NCBI RefSeq assembly: GCF_003996855.1 | Contig: NZ_NRQY01000001.1 | Location: 1,780,898 to 1,819,643 of the forward strand | Length of the DNA: 38,746 bases | Reading direction: 5' to 3' | DNA from: Morganella morganii | GTDB lineage: Bacteria; Pseudomonadota; Gammaproteobacteria; Enterobacterales; Enterobacteriaceae | In this document: piece by piece, positions 27,015 to 36,437 of the stretch | Position numbering within the stretch: position 1 is the stretch's first letter | Layout: every line of letters begins with the position of its first letter | Made by a program: the position numbers and the translations under genes | Notes under the pieces: generated by a model | Databases searched by the model: none | The model's input: the letters and a program-made list of their open reading frames with translations, nothing else | Told to the model about the DNA's origin: nothing

Positions 27015-29164
27015 ATCTGCGGCTCCTGTAATGCCTGCTGCTTCAGTGTGACAAAGTCCGGTTTACCGCTGCCGAGTACCGGCAGTTGTCTGATATAACG
27101 GATATCACGCGGAACAGCCAGCTCCGGCAATCCTTTTGCTTTTGCCTGTGCCATCAGTTGTGCGCGATCCAGTTCACTGTCCGTGGTAAACATCACCAGA
27201 GCTTCGCCGCGTTTTGCATCCGGTTTTGTCACCACAGCATGCAGTTTATCCGGCGAGACACTGAGTGCCAGCTGCTCAACGCTCTCCAGTGAGATCATTT
27301 CACCGGCCAGTTTGGCAAAACGTTTCACCCGTCCGCGGATGGAAATAAACCCGTCTTTATCTATCGTGACAATATCTCCGGTGTCATACCAGCCAATCTG
27401 AATTTCACCCTGCGCATTTTCCGCTGACGGCGGCTCAATATGACCCGGTTTTTCCACCCGCAGATACCCTTTCATTACATTCGGACCGCGAACCTGCAAC
27501 AACCCGCCGTTTTCAATTCCGGCGACCGGCAGAAGACGCGCTTCCATTCCCGGCACCAGCCGTCCTACCGTGCCGGTACGGGCGGCCATCGGCACGTTGA
27601 TGGAAATGACCGGCGCACACTCTGTCACCCCGTAACCTTCCAGAATGCGCAGACCAAATTTATCCTGCCAAGCCTGTTTGGTGCCGTCCGCCAGTTTTTC
27701 CGCCCCGGCCACCGCATAGCGGACACGGGCAAAGTCATACGGATGAGCAAAGCGGGCATAATTGGCAAGAAAGGTGGAGGTACCGAAAATCACTGTACAG
27801 TTCTGATCATAGGTCAGTTCCGGCACCATGCGGTAATGCAGCGGGCTGGGATAGAGGAAGATCCGGCTGCCGCACAGCAGCGGTGTGAGCAGTCCGGCCG
27901 TCAGACCGAACGCGTGAAACAGCGGAAGTGCCGACATAAACCGGTCTTTCGGCGTGAAATCCGCAACGGTTTTAATCTGCTCCACGTTAGCCAGCAGAGA
28001 GTCATGGCTGTGTACCACGCCTTTTGGTGTGCCTTCCGAGCCGGAGGTAAAGAGAATAATGGCATCATCTTCCGGTTTCTGCGGCAACAGTGCCGCCTGA
28101 GGCGTGATCAGATGGCGCATCACCCACAGTTTGTCCTTCAGGGTGACTGACGATTTTGCCTCTTCCAGATAGACCCAGTTCGCTTCTGTCAACTGTTCCG
28201 GCAGGTGAGTCAGTTTGCCTTTTTCCAGAAACTGGCGCGAGGTGATGATGGTATTGATACCGGCTGCTTTCATGGCATTACGCAACCCGGCAACACCCGC
28301 CGTGTAGTTGAGCAGCGCCGGAATACGGCGGCGCATGGAGGCACCGAGGATCGCCGCACCCATTACAGTGGCATTCGGCAGCAGGAAACCGGTGCGCTCC
28401 CCCTCTTTGGTGTAGTGGCTGATAATACAGCTCAGCCCGAGGGATTTTTTCAGCAGCCCCTGATAACTGTCCTCGCTGAAATTGATATCATCAATAATCC
28501 GCTGAAAACGCCCGTAGCGTTTTACCGCGCCGAGAAATGCCTGCGGCAGTGTCAGTGACGGACGGCACGCCATGCGCGCATCCATCATAATATCGCGCAG
28601 ATGTTCCCCCGCCAGACGGCGGCGCTCTGCGGCACGCGGTGCCACCGGCATCGGGATCACTTCCGGCGGCAGAACATGAATGGTGATGGCCGGGAAAAAG
28701 TGACTTTTGATCACCTTCCGCATCCGGCTGAAATACGTCAGTTCCGCACCGTCAATCCGTACCGGGATTACTTTTGCCCCGGTTTTGGCGGCAATAAAGG
28801 CTGCCCCGTCATAGATTTTCATCAGAGAATCGGTGATAGTCACCCGCCCTTCCGGGAAGATCACTATCTGACGCCCTTTTTCCACTTCGCGGATCAAATG
28901 CCGCAATGCCAGCGGATTGCGCGGGTCTACAGGAATAATGTCAGCAATGGGTTTTAAACAGCGGATGAAAAACGGCGTGGCATAGTTAGTGTACATCGCG
29001 AACACCGGCCGGGTCGGCAGGAATAATCCCAGCAGGACACCATCAATAAAAGAAGCATGGTTCGGGGTGATAACACTTCGCGGTTGATTAAGATTACTCA
29101 GGTCACCGGTAACACGAATGCGGAATAATCCGCGGAGCAGTGCACGTAACACATTCATCAACAT
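27011..29164 (-). CDS. aas: Bifunctional 2-acyl-GPE acyltransferase / acyl-ACP synthetase Aas
   Basis: Re-acylates lysophosphatidylethanolamine with fatty acid activated on ACP, repairing inner-membrane phospholipid. The 717 residues are in two parts. The first is a PlsC-type acyltransferase (about 1-190) with the HX4D motif NHASFID (His36, Asp41) and FPEGR. The second is an AMP-binding acyl-ACP synthetase (about 230-717) with [21 protein letters not shown] and YDTGD. The ATG at 29164 has AGGGAA 8 bases upstream. It is first in aas-lplT-pncC; E. coli aas-lplT lies at a different map position. Confidence 0.97.
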   Translation of the reverse strand: MLMNVLRALLRGLFRIRVTGDLSNLNQPRSVITPNHASFIDGVLLGLFLPTRPVFAMYTNYATPFFIRCLKPIADIIPVDPRNPLALRHLIREVEKGRQIVIFPEGRVTITDSLMKIYDGAAFIAAKTGAKVIPVRIDGAELTYFSRMRKVIKSHFFPAITIHVLPPEVIPMPVAPRAAERRRLAGEHLRDIMMDARMACRPSLTLPQAFLGAVKRYGRFQRIIDDINFSEDSYQGLLKKSLGLSCIISHYTKEGERTGFLLPNATVMGAAILGASMRRRIPALLNYTAGVAGLRNAMKAAGINTIITSRQFLEKGKLTHLPEQLTEANWVYLEEAKSSVTLKDKLWVMRHLITPQAALLPQKPEDDAIILFTSGSEGTPKGVVHSHDSLLANVEQIKTVADFTPKDRFMSALPLFHAFGLTAGLLTPLLCGSRIFLYPSPLHYRMVPELTYDQNCTVIFGTSTFLANYARFAHPYDFARVRYAVAGAEKLADGTKQAWQDKFGLRILEGYGVTECAPVISINVPMAARTGTVGRLVPGMEARLLPVAGIENGGLLQVRGPNVMKGYLRVEKPGHIEPPSAENAQGEIQIGWYDTGDIVTIDKDGFISIRGRVKRFAKLAGEMISLESVEQLALSVSPDKLHAVVTKPDAKRGEALVMFTTDSELDRAQLMAQAKAKGLPELAVPRDIRYIRQLPVLGSGKPDFVTLKQQALQEPQI

Positions 29165-29317
29165 ACTGAATTCCCTGTGTATTTATTATTCCGCCAATCA
29201 GATGAGCGGGCAGATGCATCAATAATAACACAGCGGATTGATTAACCAACTGACAGAACAGTACGGAATTATCTTTATTCGATTTGTGTCACTGTTCACA
29301 ATAAAACGGCCGCAGAA

Positions 29318-29851
29318 TTATACGGTGGCGTGAAGGCGGGTACAGATATGGCTGATAAGTTCCGGTACAGGACAGGTGGCATCCACCACAATATCCGCGC
29401 ATTCCAGATAGAGCGGCTCGCGCTTGCTCAGCACTTCCGCCATCTCCTCCGCAATACATTTACCGGTCAGACTCGGGCGCTGATGTGCCTGTGGTGTGTG
29501 TGACAGACGTTCCGCCAGCGTTTCGGCACTGGCCCGCAGATACACCACTTTGCCGGTGGACTGCATAAACACCCGGTTTTCCGGTGCCATCACAATACCG
29601 CCACCGGTCGATACCAGATGCTGCGGTTTGCTGACCTGACGCAGCACATCACTTTCCAGTTCACGGAAACTGCGCCAGCCCGATTGTTCCACCAACTGAG
29701 AGATAGACATCCGGCACTGCTCTGTCACACAGGCATCAGTGTCAATAAAATCATACAATAATGCCTGAGCCAGCGGTTTCCCCAGCGTAGTTTTACCTGC
29801 CCCGCGGGCGCCGATAAGATAAATAATCGGTTTTTCATCCTGATGATTCAT
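29318..29851 (-). CDS. aroL: Shikimate kinase, AroL type
   Basis: Phosphorylates shikimate at the 3-hydroxyl with ATP. The 177 residues hold the P-loop GARGAGKT (14-21), the shikimate-binding DTD (37-39), Arg63 in SFRELES, STGGGIV and the lid RPSLTG. It resembles E. coli AroL more than AroK, for example in the NRVFMQSTGKVVYLRA segment. TyrR-like boxes at its promoter support AroL, since aroL but not aroK is TyrR-controlled in E. coli. The nearest neighbours, aas and proA, are functionally unrelated. Confidence 0.9.
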   Translation of the reverse strand: MNHQDEKPIIYLIGARGAGKTTLGKPLAQALLYDFIDTDACVTEQCRMSISQLVEQSGWRSFRELESDVLRQVSKPQHLVSTGGGIVMAPENRVFMQSTGKVVYLRASAETLAERLSHTPQAHQRPSLTGKCIAEEMAEVLSKREPLYLECADIVVDATCPVPELISHICTRLHATV

Positions 29852-29872
29852 ACTATCCGCTTTCTCCGCAGG

Positions 29873-29912
29873 TGTTCAAAATATTTTACATAGGTGTAAA
29901 TTACGATAGCCT
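29873..29912 (-). promoter_or_regulatory. Pair of TyrR-like boxes at aroL
   Basis: Box 1 (29873-29890) reads TGTAAAATATTTTGAACA on the minus strand: one half perfect, the other four of six, G-N14-C kept. Box 2 (29895-29912), read on the plus strand as TGTAAATTACGATAGCCT, has one perfect half and a poor one. Their centres are 22 bp apart, about two helix turns. They cover the expected aroL start site, a position for repression. Confidence 0.6.
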
Positions 29913-29939
29913 ATCATAGCGTACTCAGGTAAAAATCAA
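29913..29939 (-). promoter_or_regulatory. Candidate aroL promoter
   Basis: Minus strand TTGATT (29934-29939), 15 bp, TATGAT (29913-29918). The spacer is short, but the boxes are good and TyrR-like sites adjoin the -10. Confidence 0.5.
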
Positions 29940-29971
29940 AAGTGCGATCCGCAGAACGGTTGTCATCTGAC

Positions 29972-29998
29972 AAAAAAACGTCCTGCGGATGCCTGACG
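29972..29998 (-). terminator. proA terminator
   Basis: On the minus strand an imperfect stem (CGTC/GACG outer, GC/GC inner) at 29979-29998 is followed by seven T. A larger inverted repeat, ATCCGCAG/CTGCGGAT (29947-29954 and 29983-29990), encloses the T-run. Confidence 0.65.
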
Positions 29999-30004
29999 AT
30001 CCGG

Positions 30005-31258
30005 TTACGAACGGATGGTGTGATCGCCGGTACCAATCCACTTATAGGTAGTCAGCGCCGTCAGCCCCATCGGACCGCGGGCGTGCAGTTTCTGTGTGCT
30101 GACGGCGACTTCCGCGCCCAGCCCGAACTGGCCGCCGTCAGTGAAACGGGTACTGGCATTAACATACACGGCTGATGAATCAATATTTAATACGAAATAA
30201 TCAGCCTGAGACATGGATTGCGTCAGAATCGATTCTGAGTGCTGTGTGCCGTAATGACGGATATGCTCAATGGCACCGTCAATATCAGAGACAATCACCA
30301 CATTCAGATCGAGTGATAACCATTCATCTGACAATTGTGCATCAGTCACCGGTTCCGCTTTTGCCGGGCCGTTTTTCAGCAGCGCCAGCGCAGCCGGATC
30401 GGCATGCAGGGTAACATTGTCCGCCGCCATTTTGTCACTCAGCAGCGGCAGAAATTCCGCTGCGATTTTTTCATGCACCAGCAGCGTTTCCACCGCATTA
30501 CAGACCCCCGGACGCTGCACTTTGGCATTTGTGATGACCGGCAGTGCTTTATGCAGATCGGCTGTCTCATCAACGAAAATGTGGCACACACCGATACCGC
30601 CGGTGATCACCGGAATCGTGGACTGCTCACGGCATAAACGGTGCAGACCGGCACCGCCGCGCGGGATAAGAATATCCACATAACGATCCATATTCAGCAG
30701 TTCATTAACCAGTGCGCGATCCGGATTATCAATGGCCTGAATTGCTGCCTGAGGCAGGCCGCACTCGCTGAGAGCCTGCTGGATCACACTGACCATCGCC
30801 ACATTGGTGTTATGTGTCTCTTTGCCGCCGCGCAGGATCACCGCATTACCGGTTTTCAGGCACAGCGAGGCAACATCGACCGTCACATTCGGACGCGCTT
30901 CATAAATCACGCCGACCACGCCCAGCGGGACACGGCGGCGCTCAAGACGCAACCCGCTGTCCAGCACACCGCCGTCGATCACTTCCCCGACCGGATCTGC
31001 CAGCTGACACACTTTACGCACGTCAGCAGCAATACTTTCCAGACGTGCCTGTGTCAGCAGCAGACGATCAAGCAACGCCTCTGATGTGCCCTGCTCACGG
31101 GCTTTGGCGATATCGAGTTCATTGGCAGCAAGGATCGGCGCACTATTTTGTTCCAGCAGATCGGCAATGCGGGTCAGTGCCTGATTTTTCTGTTTTCCGG
31201 AGAGCTGAGCCAGTACCCGGGAGGCGGCTTTGGCCGCTTTACCTGTTTGTTCTAACAT
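30005..31258 (-). CDS. proA: Gamma-glutamyl phosphate reductase ProA
   Basis: Reduces gamma-glutamyl phosphate to glutamate-5-semialdehyde with NADPH, the second step of proline synthesis. The 417 residues match E. coli. It belongs to the aldehyde dehydrogenase superfamily; the catalytic cysteine lies in [16 protein letters not shown]. Other marks are [24 protein letters not shown] and GTGDHTIR near the C terminus. It follows proB by 12 bp, the usual proBA operon. Confidence 0.98.
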   Translation of the reverse strand: MLEQTGKAAKAASRVLAQLSGKQKNQALTRIADLLEQNSAPILAANELDIAKAREQGTSEALLDRLLLTQARLESIAADVRKVCQLADPVGEVIDGGVLDSGLRLERRRVPLGVVGVIYEARPNVTVDVASLCLKTGNAVILRGGKETHNTNVAMVSVIQQALSECGLPQAAIQAIDNPDRALVNELLNMDRYVDILIPRGGAGLHRLCREQSTIPVITGGIGVCHIFVDETADLHKALPVITNAKVQRPGVCNAVETLLVHEKIAAEFLPLLSDKMAADNVTLHADPAALALLKNGPAKAEPVTDAQLSDEWLSLDLNVVIVSDIDGAIEHIRHYGTQHSESILTQSMSQADYFVLNIDSSAVYVNASTRFTDGGQFGLGAEVAVSTQKLHARGPMGLTALTTYKWIGTGDHTIRS

Positions 31259-31270
31259 ATGCTGATATCC

Positions 31271-32374
31271 TTAACTGACAATCATATCGTCGCGGTGGAC
31301 AGCCACAGCGCCGTATTCATAACCTAAAATAGTACCGATTTCCTGTGACTGTCGTCCGGCAATCAGGCGCAGCGCGTCGCTGTTATAACGGCAGACACCG
31401 TGTGCCAGATCCCGGCCGTTCAGGGCACGGATGCGGACAACCTCACCGCGTGAGAAATTACCGTTCACGGTTCTGATACCGCTCGGCAGCAGAGAACTGC
31501 CCTTATCTTTCAGTGCTTTCTCCGCGCCGTCATCCACAATGATCTCGCCGGCAGGCGGTGCCCCGAAGATCCACTGCTTACGGGCTTCCATCGGCGCTTT
31601 TTTCCCGTAAAAACGGGTGCCGACCGGAATATCATCAATCACATCACAAATCACCCCGGCGCGATCACCGGCAGCAATAATGACATCAATCCCCGCGCGG
31701 CCTGCAACGGTTGCTGCCTGAAGCTTGGTCGCCATTCCGCCGGTGCCCAGCCCGGATACACTGTCGCCTGCGACACTGCGCAGTTCATCACTGATATCGT
31801 GCACTTCGGCAATCAGAGTTGCGTCCGGGTTGCTGCGCGGATCGGCGGTATACAGCCCCTCAATATCCGTCAGCAGCAGGAGTTTATCCGCCCCGCCGAG
31901 AATAGCGGCCAGTGCGGAGAGGTTATCATTATCCCCGACTTTGATTTCCGCGGTGGCAACCGCATCATTTTCATTAATGACCGGCACGATACCGTTATCC
32001 AGCAGCGCGGTCAGGGTGTCACGGGCATTCAGGAAACGCTCGCGATCTTCCATATCCGCACGGGTCAGCAGCATCTGGCCGATGTGAATGCCGTAAATAG
32101 AGAACAGACGTTCCCACAACTGGATCAGGCGGCTCTGTCCGACAGCAGCCAGCAGCTGTTTGGACGCAATGGTGGCGGGGAGTTCCGGGTAACCGAGGTG
32201 CTCACGTCCGGCGGCAATTGCCCCGGAGGTCACAATAATAATACGATGCCCTTTTTCATACTGCTGCGCACACTGCCGGACCAGTTCAACAATTCTGGCC
32301 TGATTTAAATGTCGTGATCCGCCGGTCAGCACACTTGTGCCCAGTTTGACAACCAGCGTTTGGCTGCTATTCAT
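31271..32374 (-). CDS. proB: Glutamate 5-kinase ProB
   Basis: Phosphorylates glutamate, the first and proline-inhibited step of proline synthesis. The 367 residues (367 in E. coli) show an N-terminal amino acid kinase domain ([60 protein letters not shown]) and a C-terminal PUA domain from about residue 275. No strong ribosome site; GGTAGAA lies upstream. Between crl and proB is a 7-bp inverted repeat ACCTGTT/AACAGGT but no phoE gene, which separates them in E. coli. Confidence 0.98.
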   Translation of the reverse strand: MNSSQTLVVKLGTSVLTGGSRHLNQARIVELVRQCAQQYEKGHRIIIVTSGAIAAGREHLGYPELPATIASKQLLAAVGQSRLIQLWERLFSIYGIHIGQMLLTRADMEDRERFLNARDTLTALLDNGIVPVINENDAVATAEIKVGDNDNLSALAAILGGADKLLLLTDIEGLYTADPRSNPDATLIAEVHDISDELRSVAGDSVSGLGTGGMATKLQAATVAGRAGIDVIIAAGDRAGVICDVIDDIPVGTRFYGKKAPMEARKQWIFGAPPAGEIIVDDGAEKALKDKGSSLLPSGIRTVNGNFSRGEVVRIRALNGRDLAHGVCRYNSDALRLIAGRQSQEIGTILGYEYGAVAVHRDDMIVS

Positions 32375-32457
32375 TGCGTTCTACCATTCATTTTGCGGGA
32401 TAAGAAAAGATGACCTGTTTTAACAGGTGATGCGCGCCATGCCAACAGGCACAACGC

Positions 32458-32477
32458 AAAACCGGACATTAATCCGG
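32458..32477 (-). terminator. crl terminator overlapping its stop codon
   Basis: On the minus strand CCGGA-TTAATG-TCCGG is followed by TTTTGCG. The crl stop codon lies in the loop. The stem is only 5 bp, so termination may be partial. Confidence 0.55.
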
Positions 32478-32870
32478 CTGCTTTCCGGGGGGCGGAGATT
32501 CCGGTGACGGCGTCAGAGACAGAGCCAGTTCCTGAAGAACGGCCTGTAAACGGGGATAAAAATCAGTCAGCGTTTTTCTGACTGCATCGCAGGTTTCTTT
32601 ATCAGACACTGTTTTTTTCTGCCAGAGCCCGTTTTTATCAAATACCCCGGTATGGTATTCAGAGACAAACCCGGTTTCCTGCGGGATCAGTGTCAGCCAC
32701 CAGCCATAAAACTCACGTTTTTCCGGTGCAGCCCCCGCATTCACACACACCGCCAGACAGTCAAAGAAATAATGCCCTTCCTGACACTGCGGCTCGCGGA
32801 TGTACGGACCCAATGCGGTAAAACATCGCAGCAACCTGCCGCGCGTGTAATCTGAAACCAGCGCCATCAT
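32469..32870 (-). CDS. crl: Sigma-S activator Crl
   Basis: Binds sigma-S and helps it to capture core RNA polymerase, raising expression of curli and stationary-phase genes. The 133 residues (133 in E. coli) share FTALGPYIRE, FFDCLAVCVN and REFYGWW. Two ATGs are adjacent: the first (32870) is only 4 bases from AGGAGG and the second (32867) is 7, so MALVSDYT may be the true N terminus. The AGGAGG is the 3' arm of a 10-bp hairpin ending at the start codon. In E. coli phoE lies between crl and proB; here it is missing. Confidence 0.92.
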   Translation of the reverse strand: MMALVSDYTRGRLLRCFTALGPYIREPQCQEGHYFFDCLAVCVNAGAAPEKREFYGWWLTLIPQETGFVSEYHTGVFDKNGLWQKKTVSDKETCDAVRKTLTDFYPRLQAVLQELALSLTPSPESPPPGKQPD

Positions 32871-32895
32871 TAAGCCTCCTTTCAGAGAAGGCTTA
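32871..32895 (-). promoter_or_regulatory. Hairpin burying the crl ribosome binding site
   Basis: In the minus-strand RNA UAAGCCUUCU pairs with AGGAGGCUUA over 10 bp (one G-U) around the loop CUGAA. The entire Shine-Dalgarno AGGAGG (32875-32880) is in the 3' arm and the AUG follows immediately. It forms only in transcripts that begin upstream of 32895. Confidence 0.65.
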
Positions 32896-32923
32896 GTTGT
32901 AGCAAACAGACAGGAATTATCAA
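32896..32923 (-). promoter_or_regulatory. Candidate crl promoter
   Basis: Minus strand TTGATA (32918-32923), 16 bp, TACAAC (32896-32901). The expected start near 32889 is inside the 5' arm of the downstream hairpin, so its transcript would lack most of that arm. Confidence 0.45.
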
Positions 32924-32938
32924 TGGTTTTTATGCTGT

Positions 32939-34186
32939 TCAGGATAAAATTCTGGTGAGCCAGCGGGTCGCTTCATCCAGCGATTTATGGAAGGTATCAA
33001 AAACCGGTGTCTGGCCAAATTCCAGCAGTTTACCGTCAGCACCGGAGCGGACAATCAGTTCCGATTCACTTTTCGGACTGAACACATCCTCTTTCCAGCA
33101 CATACTCAGCACCGGCAGTGAACAACGGCGGCCGAGCAGCCCCTGATTTTTCAGTGACAGGCAACTGAGCCGGGAGCGGACGGTATCAGGGTCAGTACAG
33201 CGTGCTCCCGCACGGCTAGCCAGCACATCCATATACATGGCAGGAACCTGATCCTGCCGCTGCGGACTGACAAAGAGATCATGTACCACCGGCCCGAGCA
33301 GCACGGCTCCCCGCAACTGGTATGCGGACAAATACGCCATCCGCATCGCCACATTGGCACCGAAACGCAGCCCCATCACAGCAACACGGGTGTGATCAAT
33401 CCACGGCACATTGCGCAGTTGATCCAGCACCTGCTGGTGCATCAGGCTGCTTTCCTGGCCTAATGTCTGTTTTGAGGAATAACCGACTGACGGCATATCC
33501 AGCGTCAGCAGCGCAATTCCCTGCGGAGCCAGATAGTCACGGAAGTAACGGCAATAATCACTTTGCAGATTATCCAGACTGCCGCACATCATTACCACCG
33601 GAAAGGCCCCGGTTTTTCCCGGGGGGAGGTGCAGGAAAGCGCAGACATTACCGCCGCTCTCCATTTTAAATTCAATTTTTTTCAGTTCATACGCGGCAAA
33701 CCGGGCGGAATTTTCATACGCCTGATTTGCCAGAACAGTAGCCTGATCCGCCAGCTCATCCCCTTTTAAATGAGGGTATCCCGCAATACTGTACAGATTT
33801 GCGGCAATCAGCCAGGCTTCACAGGCTTTTTCGCCGGATTCAAATTCCAGCGCTTTACGCTGCCACAACATCGCCTGCTGAGACCATTCATAAGCCCAGT
33901 TACCGCGGCGGTAGCCGATCACCGTATCCAGCAGTGCATCATCACTGCGGGGGGCATCGGATGCTGCGATACGGCTGAGAACCTCTTCGGTTTCCAGCGG
34001 CGGAATTCCCCGCCAGGCCCACATTAAGCGGTTAATCATGCGATACCAGCCCGGATGTGTACATCCGCTCAGGACGCTGCCCCTGACTTCCTTCATCCCG
34101 GAACGGGTAAAATTCACCAGTGCGGATGTCTCAGGGTGTTTGATTTTCGGCTTAAACAGTTTCTCTGACAGGTTTTGTTGTGTCAT
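32939..34186 (-). CDS. frsA: FrsA alpha/beta-hydrolase-fold protein
   Basis: Known as fermentation-respiration switch protein because it binds unphosphorylated EIIA-Glc. It has been reported both as an esterase and as a pyruvate decarboxylase, and the latter has been disputed. The 415 residues match the family (414 in E. coli), with an N-terminal helical cap and an alpha/beta-hydrolase core (FPVVMMCGSLDNLQSDYCRY, ALLTLDMPSVGYSS). The nucleophile elbow reads GLRFG, with Arg where serine hydrolases have Ser; E. coli FrsA has GFRFG. It starts 9 bp after gpt, so gpt-frsA is an operon that may read into crl. Confidence 0.94.
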   Translation of the reverse strand: MTQQNLSEKLFKPKIKHPETSALVNFTRSGMKEVRGSVLSGCTHPGWYRMINRLMWAWRGIPPLETEEVLSRIAASDAPRSDDALLDTVIGYRRGNWAYEWSQQAMLWQRKALEFESGEKACEAWLIAANLYSIAGYPHLKGDELADQATVLANQAYENSARFAAYELKKIEFKMESGGNVCAFLHLPPGKTGAFPVVMMCGSLDNLQSDYCRYFRDYLAPQGIALLTLDMPSVGYSSKQTLGQESSLMHQQVLDQLRNVPWIDHTRVAVMGLRFGANVAMRMAYLSAYQLRGAVLLGPVVHDLFVSPQRQDQVPAMYMDVLASRAGARCTDPDTVRSRLSCLSLKNQGLLGRRCSLPVLSMCWKEDVFSPKSESELIVRSGADGKLLEFGQTPVFDTFHKSLDEATRWLTRILS

Positions 34187-34195
34187 GGCATTCGC

Positions 34196-34654
34196 TTACT
34201 GATCGCAGATTGGTTTAACAAAACTGACGGTCATATCCCATGGCTGCTCGATCCAGGTATCCTGCGGGATATCAACCACATAATCGTCAACCAGCGGACG
34301 TCCGGCCGGTTTGGCAAAAATAGTGACGAAATGCCCTTTCGGATACATATCGCGGATCATCTGAGCAGTACCGCCGGTATCCACCAGATCATCAATAATG
34401 ATAAATCCTTCGCCGTCACCGTCGGCTTTTTTCAGGACTTTCATATCGCGCTGATGGTCATGATCATAGCTGGAAATGCAGACAGTATCCACATGACGGA
34501 TACCCAGTTCACGAGCGAGTAAAGCTCCCGGCACCAGACCACCGCGGCTTACGGCAATAATGCCTTTCCATTGTTCGGTTGGCATTAAACGCTGTGCCAG
34601 TTTACGGGCGTGCATTTGCAACATATCCCACGTTACGACGTATTTTTCGCTCAT
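34196..34654 (-). CDS. gpt: Xanthine-guanine phosphoribosyltransferase Gpt
   Basis: Salvages guanine, xanthine and less well hypoxanthine to their nucleotides using PRPP. The 152 residues match E. coli. The PRPP-binding motif [12 protein letters not shown] and the [10 protein letters not shown] loop are present. A perfect -10 TATAAT on the minus strand (34723-34728) lies about 70 bp upstream, without a clear -35. It is divergent from pepD and first in gpt-frsA. Confidence 0.98.
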   Translation of the reverse strand: MSEKYVVTWDMLQMHARKLAQRLMPTEQWKGIIAVSRGGLVPGALLARELGIRHVDTVCISSYDHDHQRDMKVLKKADGDGEGFIIIDDLVDTGGTAQMIRDMYPKGHFVTIFAKPAGRPLVDDYVVDIPQDTWIEQPWDMTVSFVKPICDQ

Positions 34655-34889
34655 ATCAGATTGATCCCGGCTTGATGATTTACAGAAAAGAGTCTTTTTT
34701 TGCGGAAAAAAGGTTGCGCGAGATTATAGTGACTTGAGCCGCCAAAGACCAGAGTATCTGACAAATTCATCATAATTCCCTGTTATGACACACGCACTTT
34801 GTGTAAGAATTTGCTATTCTCCGGACATCGGATATTCGCGACCGCTCATTTTAAACAGCGTTACCGGCCGCCTTCAGGTATCCTCCCCT

Positions 34890-34916
34890 TATAATGAAAA
34901 ATGCAGTAACAGGAGA
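34890..34916 (+). promoter_or_regulatory. pepD -10 element and ribosome site
   Basis: TATAAT (34890-34895) without a recognisable -35, then AGGAGA (34911-34916) 6 bases before the GTG start. The ribosome site fixes the start at 34923. Confidence 0.45.
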
Positions 34917-34922
34917 TCGAAC

Positions 34923-36383
34923 GTGTCTGAACTATCACAATTATTTCCGCAGCCGCTGTGGGATATTTTTGCCAAAATCTGCTCTATTCCTCACCCGTCC
35001 TACCACGAAGAGCAACTGGCCGCACATATCATTGAATGGGCAAAAGAAAAGGAATTTCACGTTGAGCGCGACAGCACCGGTAATATCCTGATCCGCAAAC
35101 CGGCCAGCAAAGGCCTTGAAAACCGCAAAGCGGTCGTTCTTCAGGCGCACCTGGATATGGTGCCGCAGAAAAACAATGATACAGCACACGATTTCGAAAA
35201 AGATCCGATTCAGCCGTACATCGACGGCGACTGGGTGACCGCGAAAGGCACCACATTAGGTGCGGATAACGGTATCGGTATGGCCTCCGCACTGGCGGTG
35301 CTGGCTGACGATTCTGTCAAACACGGACCGCTGGAAGTCCTGCTGACCATGACAGAAGAAGCCGGGATGGACGGTGCGTTTGGTCTTCAGCCGGGCTGGT
35401 TACAGGCTGATATTCTGATCAACACCGACTCCGAAGAAGAAGGTGAAATTTACATGGGTTGTGCGGGCGGTATTGACGTCACCACCACTCTGGCACTGAG
35501 CCGTGAAGCCGTTCCTGCCGGTTACAGCACCTTCACCCTGACCCTGAAAGGTCTCAAAGGCGGGCACTCCGGCGGTGATATCCACCTGGGTCTGGGCAAC
35601 GCCAACAAATCACTGGCCCGTTTCCTGGCCGGTCACGCCGCAGAACTCGGCGCGCGTCTGATTGATTTTCAGGGCGGTACGCTGCGCAACGCGATTCCGC
35701 GCGAAGGCCACATCACCCTGGCAGTGCCGGCAGATAAAGCCGCACAGCTGAAATCGCTGGCGCAGACCTTTGAAGCCCTGCTCAGAGAAGAACTGGCACA
35801 GAAAGAGAAAAACCTGGTGGTTACCCTGGAAGCCGCAACCGCTGCTCAGGGCGCGCTGACCGCCGATGCACAGTCCCGTTTTATCAATATGCTCAATGTG
35901 ATGCCGAACGGCGTGATCCGCATGAGTGACGTGGTACCGGGCGTGGTCGAAACCTCACTGAACGTGGGTGTGGTGAAAATGAGTGACGACCGTGTGCAGG
36001 TTATCTGCCTGGTACGTTCTCTGATTGAATCCGGCAAATCCTCTGTGGTCAGTATGCTGACCTCTCTGGCGGCACTGTCCGGTGCGGACATTGTTGCCGA
36101 AGGCGGCTATCCGGGCTGGCAGCCGGATGCAGACTCCCCGGTTATGCATCTGGTCAGCGAAACCTATCAGCAGCTGTTTGATAAAACGCCGAACATCATG
36201 GTGATCCACGCCGGTCTTGAGTGCGGTTTATTCAAAAAACCGTATCCGGACATGGATATGGTCTCTATCGGGCCGACCATCACCGGCGCTCACTCTCCGG
36301 ATGAGCAGGTGCATATCAAGAGTGTCGGGCAGTACTGGCAGTTACTGACCGCCATCTTAAAAGCGATCCCTGAAAAAGCGTAA
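34923..36383 (+). CDS. pepD: Cytosolic beta-alanyl/aminoacyl-histidine dipeptidase PepD
   Basis: Zinc aminopeptidase of the M20 family (peptidase D, carnosinase type) that hydrolyses Xaa-His and other dipeptides. The 486 residues (485 in E. coli) show the metal ligands in LQAHLDMVP (His76), LGADNGIG (Asp115), TMTEEAGMDGAFG and NTDSEEEGE, and a C-terminal ligand in ITGAHSPDE. The frame is open back to 34785, but the GTG at 34923 gives MSELSQLFPQPLWDIF, which matches E. coli and has AGGAGA upstream. A strong terminator follows. Confidence 0.97.
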   Translation: MSELSQLFPQPLWDIFAKICSIPHPSYHEEQLAAHIIEWAKEKEFHVERDSTGNILIRKPASKGLENRKAVVLQAHLDMVPQKNNDTAHDFEKDPIQPYIDGDWVTAKGTTLGADNGIGMASALAVLADDSVKHGPLEVLLTMTEEAGMDGAFGLQPGWLQADILINTDSEEEGEIYMGCAGGIDVTTTLALSREAVPAGYSTFTLTLKGLKGGHSGGDIHLGLGNANKSLARFLAGHAAELGARLIDFQGGTLRNAIPREGHITLAVPADKAAQLKSLAQTFEALLREELAQKEKNLVVTLEAATAAQGALTADAQSRFINMLNVMPNGVIRMSDVVPGVVETSLNVGVVKMSDDRVQVICLVRSLIESGKSSVVSMLTSLAALSGADIVAEGGYPGWQPDADSPVMHLVSETYQQLFDKTPNIMVIHAGLECGLFKKPYPDMDMVSIGPTITGAHSPDEQVHIKSVGQYWQLLTAILKAIPEKA

Positions 36384-36400
36384 CAGCGTCATTCAGTCAG

Positions 36401-36428
36401 ACGGCGGGATAACTATCCCGCCGTTTTT
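36401..36428 (+). terminator. pepD terminator
   Basis: 10-bp stem ACGGCGGGAT/ATCCCGCCGT with an AACT loop and five T. Confidence 0.93.
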
Positions 36429-36437
36429 GTATGTGAT

